Origin: an uncultured Lachnospiraceae bacterium | Lineage (GTDB): Bacteria; Bacillota; Clostridia; Lachnospirales; Lachnospiraceae | Assembly (NCBI GenBank): GCA_902766735.1 | Contig: CACXEU010000097.1 | Coordinates: 1-46,127 of the forward strand | Reading direction: 5' to 3' | Length of the DNA: 46,127 nt | Shown here: positions 40,560 to 46,127 of the stretch, one piece after another | Numbering within the stretch: position 1 is the first letter of the stretch | Layout: each line of letters begins with the position of its first letter | The notes under the pieces: model-generated | What the model saw: only the letters and a program-made list of their open reading frames with translations | Database searches by the model: none | Told to the model about the DNA's origin: nothing | Program-made: the position numbers and the translations under genes

Positions 40560-41819
40560 GTGAAAATTGGAAAGCACAGATTAAAAGAATCCTGGGTTCG
40601 GACAATTGCAGGGATTGTGATTGTAGGGCTTAGCTTATATATTGTGGCGTGTTGCCTGAAGATTATTTTAGGGAAAAAGGAAGATCCCATGTATGAGGAA
40701 TCTGCCAGGTATGTGGGAAATATCATTGCTCGGGAAATTGTGGAAAATTCCGATGTGATGGAACGTTATATGATGTGTTTAGAGGAAAACAAAGATTTGT
40801 CAGATGTTGCAAAAGTGGAGTTATTAAAAACAGTTGTTACAGAGTGCATTGATGCCAGTGAATATACATATGACACTACAGATCCCGGATTCAATCAGGT
40901 GATTCATATGATTTACGAAAACATGAATGCGTCGAATTCCGTGGAAGAAACAACAGAGAAGGAAACGGTCACAGAAGCGGTTACGAAAAAGAAAAAGGGA
41001 GCCGCAGTGCGGGCAAATATTGTACCGGAGCCAAAATCGAAGGGGAAAACCTATACAGCAAAGAATGTCGGTTCCTTTAAAGAAATTCTGGAAAAGTATT
41101 ATACGGTGACTTCGGCCACAGCACTGTACGAAAAGGATATGCCGCTGAAAAAAGCTATGGAAGAAAAGTTTGAAATTAAGGGAAAGGGAAAGAAACCACA
41201 AATCCTGATTTATCATACCCACTCTCAAGAGGAATTTAAAAACAGTACGGGAAATCCGGAAACAACTATTATCGGTGTGGGAAGCAGACTGGCAGAGGTT
41301 TTAGAAAAACAGTATGGTTACAATGTAATTCATGATACATCCACCTATGATATTGTTCGTGGAAAGTTGGATCGCAATGAAGCCTATGACCAGTCCCGGG
41401 CTGGGGTGAAGAAAATCCTGAAAAAGTATCCGTCCATTAGTTTATGTCTGGATATTCACCGGGATGGTGTGGGAGAGAACACACGACTCATCACGGAAGT
41501 CAATGGAAAGAAAACTGCTCAGATTATGTTGTTTAATGGAATGTCCCGATTTAAATTGTCCGGAGATATCGATTATCTTTACAATCCTTATCGGTTTGAA
41601 AGTCTGGCGTTGACGCTACAGATGAAACTGAAAGCAGAAGAGTTTTATCCGGGATTTACCAGAAGAAATTATGTGAATGCATATCAATATAATCTGGATA
41701 TTTGTAGACAGTGTATGTTGATCGAAGTGGGAGCACAGACCAATACGTATCAGGAAGCAAAAAATGCGGCAGAGCCAATGGCTGTGCTGATTCATAAAGT
41801 ACTGGGAAAGAAGCAATAA
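40560..41819 (+). CDS. spoIIP: Stage II sporulation protein P
   Basis: Cell-wall amidase/endopeptidase required for septal peptidoglycan removal and engulfment, working with SpoIID and SpoIIM. The 419-residue protein has a single N-terminal membrane helix (about residues 15-35), a variable Glu/Thr-rich linker (about 115-160) and a C-terminal amidase-like domain with ILIYHTHSQEEF (zinc-binding His/Glu), CLDIHRDGVGEN and CMLIEVGAQTNTYQEA. Start is GTG at 40560, supported by AGGGGG 6 nt upstream. It is downstream of gpr; the stop codon abuts the dut terminator tail. Confidence 0.96.
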   Translation: MKIGKHRLKESWVRTIAGIVIVGLSLYIVACCLKIILGKKEDPMYEESARYVGNIIAREIVENSDVMERYMMCLEENKDLSDVAKVELLKTVVTECIDASEYTYDTTDPGFNQVIHMIYENMNASNSVEETTEKETVTEAVTKKKKGAAVRANIVPEPKSKGKTYTAKNVGSFKEILEKYYTVTSATALYEKDMPLKKAMEEKFEIKGKGKKPQILIYHTHSQEEFKNSTGNPETTIIGVGSRLAEVLEKQYGYNVIHDTSTYDIVRGKLDRNEAYDQSRAGVKKILKKYPSISLCLDIHRDGVGENTRLITEVNGKKTAQIMLFNGMSRFKLSGDIDYLYNPYRFESLALTLQMKLKAEEFYPGFTRRNYVNAYQYNLDICRQCMLIEVGAQTNTYQEAKNAAEPMAVLIHKVLGKKQ

Positions 41820-41866
41820 AAAAACGACCTCCAATCGTTAGATTTTAGGTCTAACTTTTGGGGGTC
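41818..41866 (-). terminator. Compound-stem terminator of nrdG-dut
   Basis: Outer arms 41826-41834 and 41858-41866 pair over 9 bp (one G-U), and inner arms 41837-41842 and 41850-41855 (GTTAGA/TCTAAC) add 6 bp. On the minus strand it is followed by G and seven T, whose complement overlaps the spoIIP stop codon. The plus-strand side has no T run. Confidence 0.8.
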
Positions 41867-41884
41867 ACCTCAGAGGGGAGTTTT

Positions 41885-42325
41885 CTATTTTCCTGTAGAA
41901 CCAAAACCACCGGTTCCACGAACGGTATCTGATAATGCTTCAGTTTCCTGGAAGGCAACCTTTAAGAACGGTGCAATGACAATCTGTGCAATTCGTTCAT
42001 TGGCTTCAATGGTCTGAGGTTTCTGACCGTGATTGTGTAGTGCCACCGTGATTTCACCACGATAATCTGCATCAACTACGCCAACTTTGTTTGCCGGAGC
42101 TAAATCTCTTTTACAGGATAATCCGCTGCGGGCATAAATCAGTCCTGCGTATCCTTCCGGAATTTCCATTGCAATACCAGTGCCTACGAAAACGGTTTCT
42201 CCAGGCTGAATGGTCAATGCATCATCCAGGCAGGCATATAAGTCTGCACCGGCTGCGTATTCACTTCCGTAAGTTGGAATAGTAGCATTTTCTTTTAATT
42301 TCTTTATGTTTACATTTACTGACAT
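41885..42325 (-). CDS. dut: dUTP diphosphatase (trimeric dUTPase)
   Basis: Hydrolyses dUTP to dUMP and pyrophosphate, limiting uracil in DNA and feeding dTMP synthesis. The 146-residue sequence shows all five trimeric dUTPase motifs: AGADLYACLDD, YARSGLSCKRDL, VGVVDADYRGEI (uracil pocket Tyr and catalytic Asp), ERIAQIVI and the mobile C-terminal GTGGFGSTGK. It lies 9 nt downstream of nrdG, so both act on deoxynucleotide supply. Confidence 0.97.
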   Translation of the reverse strand: MSVNVNIKKLKENATIPTYGSEYAAGADLYACLDDALTIQPGETVFVGTGIAMEIPEGYAGLIYARSGLSCKRDLAPANKVGVVDADYRGEITVALHNHGQKPQTIEANERIAQIVIAPFLKVAFQETEALSDTVRGTGGFGSTGK

Positions 42326-42334
42326 AAGGTCCTC

Positions 42335-42862
42335 CTATAATTTCTTTTCCCACAAAACAACCTGACCGGTCTCCATCGTTTCTGGAATTTTGATTAATCG
42401 CTGATTTTCCGAACCGCGGAAAACCAATGTGGGATTTTTTAATTTTTCGATAAACGGTCCATCCACCAGTACATCAATATAGGAAAGCAGTTCCTTGGTT
42501 TCCGGCCATTCGTGATACATTTTTCCCATAATGTCTCTCTCGAATTCAAAGCCGGTAAAGCACCAGATGGTCTTGTCCGGATAGACTTCCTTCAACTTTC
42601 GTGCGAGAGGCAATAGCCCCTTCTGATTCACATATTCGAAAGGTTCGCCGCCTAAAAAAGTTACACCGGCATATGCACCGAAAGACAAGGTATCAATGAT
42701 TTCATCGATTGTCTGTTCCGTGAAAGGTTTCCCGTAATTAAAATCCCAGGCTTGCTCATTGAAACAGCCGGGACAACGATGATTGCATCCGCTGACAAAA
42801 AGGGAAACGCGAATTCCCGGGCCGTTAGCTACATCATAGGTTTTAATCTCTGCGTAATTCAT
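42335..42862 (-). CDS. nrdG: Anaerobic ribonucleoside-triphosphate reductase activating protein
   Basis: Radical SAM activase that installs the glycyl radical on NrdD. The [4Fe-4S] motif CNHRCPGC (CxxxCxxC) is near residue 26, followed by the SAM-binding GGEPF and a C-terminal block with FRGSENQRLIKIP. The start ATG at 42862 has AAAGGAG 5 nt upstream and gives 175 residues, typical length; the upstream ATG at 42898 is rejected. nrdD is not in the window. It is cotranscribed with dut. Confidence 0.95.
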   Translation of the reverse strand: MNYAEIKTYDVANGPGIRVSLFVSGCNHRCPGCFNEQAWDFNYGKPFTEQTIDEIIDTLSFGAYAGVTFLGGEPFEYVNQKGLLPLARKLKEVYPDKTIWCFTGFEFERDIMGKMYHEWPETKELLSYIDVLVDGPFIEKLKNPTLVFRGSENQRLIKIPETMETGQVVLWEKKL

Positions 42863-42905
42863 ACGAACTCCTTTCTTCCATAATCCATGGAAATGCATAC
42901 CATAA

Positions 42906-42934
42906 ATTATAAGGGAAACAGGGGAAAAAGTCTA
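42906..42934 (-). promoter_or_regulatory. Predicted nrdG-dut promoter
   Basis: On the minus strand a weak TAGACT (42934-42929), 17-nt spacer and perfect TATAAT (42911-42906). No convincing NrdR box pair was seen by eye. Confidence 0.45.
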
Positions 42935-42956
42935 GAATGGGTTGGGGCATTGGATG

Positions 42957-42985
42957 TTGCACCGGGAAGATGAATGTGATACATT
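42957..42985 (+). promoter_or_regulatory. Predicted pepD promoter
   Basis: TTGCAC (42957-42962), a 17-nt spacer and TACATT (42980-42985), about 32 nt before the ATG at 43017. Confidence 0.5.
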
Positions 42986-43016
42986 GGTTTTTAGTAAATA
43001 AGATTAGGAGGCGACT

Positions 43017-44465
43017 ATGAGCGTTTTAAATCAATACGAACCAAAGAAGGTATTTCAGTTTTTTGAAGAAATCTGTTCTATTCCCCACGGTTCTAATAAT
43101 GTAAAGAAAATCAGTGATTATCTAGTGAATTTTGCAAAGGAGCGAAACCTGAAGGTACGTCAGGATGAAGCATACAATGTGATTATTTGGAAGGATGGCA
43201 GTGCGGGATATGAAACTTCGGCACCGGTGATTCTTCAGGGACATATGGACATGGTGGCAGTTAAGGATGCTGACTGTGTGAAAGATATGGAAAAAGATGG
43301 ATTGGATTTGGAAATTAATGGAGAGTTTCTCTCGGCGAAAGGCACATCCTTAGGTGGAGATGACGGCATTGCTGTAGCATACGCATTGGCAGTGCTTGAC
43401 GACGATGCCATTGTGCATCCGCCGATTGAGGCTGTGTTTACCACCAATGAAGAAATCGGCATGTTAGGGGCGACAGCACTGGATACTTCGGATTTAAAAG
43501 GAAAATTGATGATGAATATTGATTCCGAAGAAGAAGGAATCTTCACGGTAAGTTGTGCCGGCGGAGCAACAGTAAAATGTAAGTTTCCTTATAAGAAGGA
43601 ATTGATTTCCGCATCAATTATTGAGCTTCGCATGGACGGGTTTACCGGTGGACATTCCGGTATTGAAATCGACAAGGACCGCTTAAATGCGAATCAGGTC
43701 ATGGGACGAGTGTTACTCAATGTGTTCCAGCAGGTTGGAATGCGGCTGATTGTTATCGGTGGTGGAACCAAGGACAACGTGATTGCAAATTTTGCAGAAG
43801 CAGCTATTGCAGTGAATACGGAAGCAATTGATGCCACAAAGAAAATCATTGAAGATACTTTTGCGGAAGTAAAAGCAGAACATCAGATTTCGGATCCGGA
43901 CATGAAACTTCAATTGAATGTGATGGATGAAAATATGTTTGAAAGTTTTTCCGGTGCGGCAACATTGGCCACGGTAGTTTCCCTGGCAAATATGCCGGGA
44001 GGGGTGCAGCGAATGAATCCGGAAATTACCGGTATGGTTCAGACATCATTGAATTTAGGCATCCTGAAAACAGAAGCGGAATTTGTGGAACTGACATTCT
44101 CTGTCAGAAGTTCTGTGGAAAGTGAAAAGAAGTTTCTGATTGAGAAACTGAGATCTTTAACGGAAATCTTCGGAGGAACTGTGGATGTGGAAGGAGACTA
44201 TCCGGGATGGCAGTATCAGGCAGATTCGAAACTAAGGGATGTCATGATTCAGGCCTATCAAGATATTTACGGAGAAGAGCCGATTGTGGAAGGGGTTCAT
44301 GCCGGACTGGAATGTGGTATTTTTGCGGCTAAGATTCCGGGACTGGATGCGGTGTCTTTCGGACCAATGATGAATAATATTCATACCACCCAGGAAGAGT
44401 TGAATATTCCGTCGGTGGAAAGAACATGGAAGTTAATTCTGAAAACATTGGAAATGTTGAAATAG
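43017..44465 (+). CDS. pepD: Aminoacyl-histidine dipeptidase (Xaa-His dipeptidase, M20 family)
   Basis: Cytoplasmic di-zinc dipeptidase cleaving carnosine-like and other dipeptides. The 482-residue protein has the M20 metal motifs: ILQGHMDMV (His and catalytic Asp), GTSLGGDDGIAVAYALA (bridging Asp), TNEEIGMLGA (Glu-Glu), MNIDSEEEGIFTVSCAGG and GVHAGLECGIF (metal His/Glu) with FGPMMNNIHTTQEELNI near the C-terminus. A lid domain lies at about 195-400. The ATG follows GGAGG (7 nt). It is a single gene. Confidence 0.95.
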   Translation: MSVLNQYEPKKVFQFFEEICSIPHGSNNVKKISDYLVNFAKERNLKVRQDEAYNVIIWKDGSAGYETSAPVILQGHMDMVAVKDADCVKDMEKDGLDLEINGEFLSAKGTSLGGDDGIAVAYALAVLDDDAIVHPPIEAVFTTNEEIGMLGATALDTSDLKGKLMMNIDSEEEGIFTVSCAGGATVKCKFPYKKELISASIIELRMDGFTGGHSGIEIDKDRLNANQVMGRVLLNVFQQVGMRLIVIGGGTKDNVIANFAEAAIAVNTEAIDATKKIIEDTFAEVKAEHQISDPDMKLQLNVMDENMFESFSGAATLATVVSLANMPGGVQRMNPEITGMVQTSLNLGILKTEAEFVELTFSVRSSVESEKKFLIEKLRSLTEIFGGTVDVEGDYPGWQYQADSKLRDVMIQAYQDIYGEEPIVEGVHAGLECGIFAAKIPGLDAVSFGPMMNNIHTTQEELNIPSVERTWKLILKTLEMLK

Positions 44466-44475
44466 TCAGAGAATA

Positions 44476-44503
44476 AGGGAAAGGTTCAAGTTTACCTTTC
44501 CCT
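44476..44503 (+). terminator. Hairpin downstream of pepD
   Basis: A 10-bp stem (AGGGAAAGGT at 44476-44485 with ACCTTTCCCT at 44494-44503), 8-nt loop, and only a weak AT-rich tail (ATAATTATG), so termination may be partial. Confidence 0.6.
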
Positions 44504-44519
44504 ATAATTATGCTAGAAT
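44491..44519 (+). promoter_or_regulatory. lepA: Predicted lepA promoter
   Basis: TTTACC (44491-44496), a 17-nt spacer and TAGAAT (44514-44519) with a TGC extension. It overlaps the right arm of the pepD hairpin. Confidence 0.55.
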
Positions 44520-44555
44520 GACATACGTAAAAATGTATAGAAAGGTAAAAAAACA

Positions 44556-46127
44556 TTGGCACATATCGATCAGAGTAAAATTAGAAACTTTTGTATTATC
44601 GCCCATATTGATCACGGAAAATCAACATTGGCGGACCGAATTATTGAAATGACAGGACTTTTGACGGAAAGAGAAATGCAGTCTCAGGTCCTTGATAATA
44701 TGGAATTGGAACGTGAGCGTGGAATCACCATTAAGTCTCAGGCAGTTCGTACCGTATATAAAGCAAAGAATGGAGAAGAATATATCTTCAATTTAATTGA
44801 TACTCCGGGACATGTGGATTTTAATTACGAAGTATCCCGAAGTTTGGCAGCCTGCGATGGGGCGATTCTCGTCGTGGATGCAGCGCAGGGGGTAGAAGCT
44901 CAGACATTGGCAAATGTGTATCTGGCATTGGACCATGACCTGGAAGTAGTTCCGGTCATTAATAAGGTGGATTTGCCATCTGCTGATCCGGAACGTGTCA
45001 TTCAGGAAATCGAAGACGTAATCGGATTGGAAGCTCAGGGAGCTCCATTGGTATCGGCGAAAACCGGACTGAACTGTGAAGACGTATTGGAAGCGATTGT
45101 CAATCAGCTTCCGGCACCGGAAGGAAATCCGGATGCGCCGTTACAGGCATTGATTTTTGATAGCTTGTACGATTCCTATAAAGGGGTTATTATTTTCTGC
45201 CGAATCAAGGAAGGTACTGTAAAACCGGGAATGAATATTAAGATGATGGCTACCGGTGCTACCGCCAATGTGGTGGAAGTAGGTTATTTTGGTGCAGGAC
45301 AGTTTATGCCGTGCGAGGAATTGTCCGCAGGAATGGTAGGCTATATTACCGCCAGCATTAAGAACGTTCGTGACACTATGGTAGGTGACACGGTAACCGG
45401 TGCAGACAATCCGGCAGCAGAACCTCTTCCGGGATACAAGGAAGTAAACTCTATGGTGTACTGTGGATTGTATCCGGCAGACGGAGCTAAGTATCCGGAT
45501 CTTCGAGACGCGTTGGAAAAGTTGCAGCTTAATGATGCGGCATTGAAATTCGAACCGGAAACTTCTATTGCTTTAGGCTTTGGGTTCCGTTGTGGATTCT
45601 TAGGATTATTGCACTTGGAGATTATTCAGGAACGTTTGGAACGTGAATACAATCTTGATTTGGTAACCACAGCTCCAAGTGTTATTTATAAAGTATACAA
45701 AGAAAACGGAGAAGTCATTGAACTGACTAATCCGACAAACTTGCCGGATCCAAGTGAGATTGCATATATGGAGGAACCAATCGTTAGTGCGGAAATCATG
45801 GTAACCAGCGAATTTATTGGCTCCATTATGGAACTTTGCCAGCAGCGACGTGGACGTTATATTAGTATGGAGTATGTGGAAGAAACCCGTGCCGTGCTGA
45901 AATACGACATCCCACTGAATGAAATTATTTACGATTTCTTTGATGCGTTGAAGTCCCGTTCCAGGGGATATGCTTCCTTTGATTATGAATTAAAGGGCTA
46001 CGAACAGGCGAAACTTGTGAAGTTAGACATCTTGATTAATAAAGAAGAAGTGGATGCATTGTCCTTTATTGTTCCTGAAGTTTCGGCTTATGAACGTGGA
46101 CGTAAGATGTGTGAAAAGTTGAAGCAG
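44556..46127 (+). CDS. lepA: Elongation factor 4 (LepA), 3' end outside the window
   Basis: Ribosome-associated GTPase thought to aid initiation and back-translocation. The 524 codons present cover most of the protein (about 600 residues expected). G-domain motifs are [10 protein letters not shown], the switch region [16 protein letters not shown] and NKVDLPSA; later blocks include [34 protein letters not shown] and the LepA C-terminal-like SFDYELKGY. Start is TTG at 44556, giving [22 protein letters not shown] is 10 nt upstream, a rather long spacing. The gene is cut by the window edge, not visibly damaged. Confidence 0.95.
   Translation, partial: MAHIDQSKIRNFCIIAHIDHGKSTLADRIIEMTGLLTEREMQSQVLDNMELERERGITIKSQAVRTVYKAKNGEEYIFNLIDTPGHVDFNYEVSRSLAACDGAILVVDAAQGVEAQTLANVYLALDHDLEVVPVINKVDLPSADPERVIQEIEDVIGLEAQGAPLVSAKTGLNCEDVLEAIVNQLPAPEGNPDAPLQALIFDSLYDSYKGVIIFCRIKEGTVKPGMNIKMMATGATANVVEVGYFGAGQFMPCEELSAGMVGYITASIKNVRDTMVGDTVTGADNPAAEPLPGYKEVNSMVYCGLYPADGAKYPDLRDALEKLQLNDAALKFEPETSIALGFGFRCGFLGLLHLEIIQERLEREYNLDLVTTAPSVIYKVYKENGEVIELTNPTNLPDPSEIAYMEEPIVSAEIMVTSEFIGSIMELCQQRRGRYISMEYVEETRAVLKYDIPLNEIIYDFFDALKSRSRGYASFDYELKGYEQAKLVKLDILINKEEVDALSFIVPEVSAYERGRKMCEKLKQ

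Noticed and set aside
1..46127. CRISPR arrays, tRNA or rRNA genes, insertion sequences, prophage or attachment sites
   Set aside because: No regularly spaced repeats, cloverleaf-like sequences, transposase or integrase motifs were found by reading.

Overview
The window looks like chromosomal DNA of a spore-forming, low-GC Clostridia, most likely a Lachnospiraceae-type gut anaerobe. Support for this is the gpr-spoIIP sporulation pair, an anaerobic ribonucleotide reductase activase (nrdG), an EcfA1-EcfA2-EcfT-TruA block, AGGAGG-type ribosome binding sites, AT-rich intergenic DNA and AAA/GAA-rich codon use. I see no tRNA, rRNA, CRISPR array, insertion sequence or prophage. Nearly everything is core or housekeeping, so the unusual features lie in regulation, start codons and a few small cassettes.

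Layout. (1) 1-2.0 kb: an LTA-synthase-like sulfatase on the minus strand. (2) 2.1-6.1 kb: ecfA1-ecfA2-ecfT-truA-lipoprotein, ending at a strong terminator. (3) 6.1-6.8 kb: a Pr6Pr-like membrane protein, minus strand. (4) 6.9-16.4 kb: a long co-directional run of GNAT acetyltransferase, histidine phosphatase, type IIA topoisomerase subunits B and A, a secreted glucosaminidase-like protein, a HAD-fold protein without its catalytic aspartates, and a PrsA/SurA-like lipoprotein. (5) 16.4-18.1 kb: an ABC-2 exporter. (6) 18.2-22.4 kb: GT2-GtrA-YfhO on the minus strand, a three-component surface glycosylation set. (7) 22.5-27.4 kb: the arginine genes argG (minus) and argJ-argB-argD (plus), diverging from a 322-bp region with three ARG-box-like sites. 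(8) 27.5-29.7 kb: a Na/phosphate symporter and a DMT/YdcZ-type transporter. (9) 29.8-36.0 kb: comEA, a two-component system, a GerMN lipoprotein and comEC; holA follows. (10) 37.0-39.0 kb: a PqqD-like protein, an S24/S26 peptidase broken by a one-base deletion, and an NTP_transf_5-type nucleotidyltransferase. (11) 39.1-41.8 kb: rpsT (minus), then gpr and spoIIP with sporulation-sigma-like promoters. (12) 41.9-42.9 kb: nrdG-dut (minus). (13) 43.0-46.1 kb: pepD and the first 524 codons of lepA, which runs off the window.

The GT2/GtrA/YfhO set and the LTA synthase plausibly act on the same polymer: one makes the teichoic acid backbone and the others decorate it. The competence genes show two possible translational brakes: the comEA ribosome binding site is paired in a hairpin, and comEC appears to start at ATT. 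The best candidate for an undescribed system is the PqqD / S26-like peptidase / nucleotidyltransferase trio at 37.0-39.0 kb. Its parts resemble RiPP or polysaccharide tailoring modules, but I find no precursor peptide or synthetase beside it. Promoter and operator calls were made by eye in AT-rich DNA and are weaker than the gene calls.
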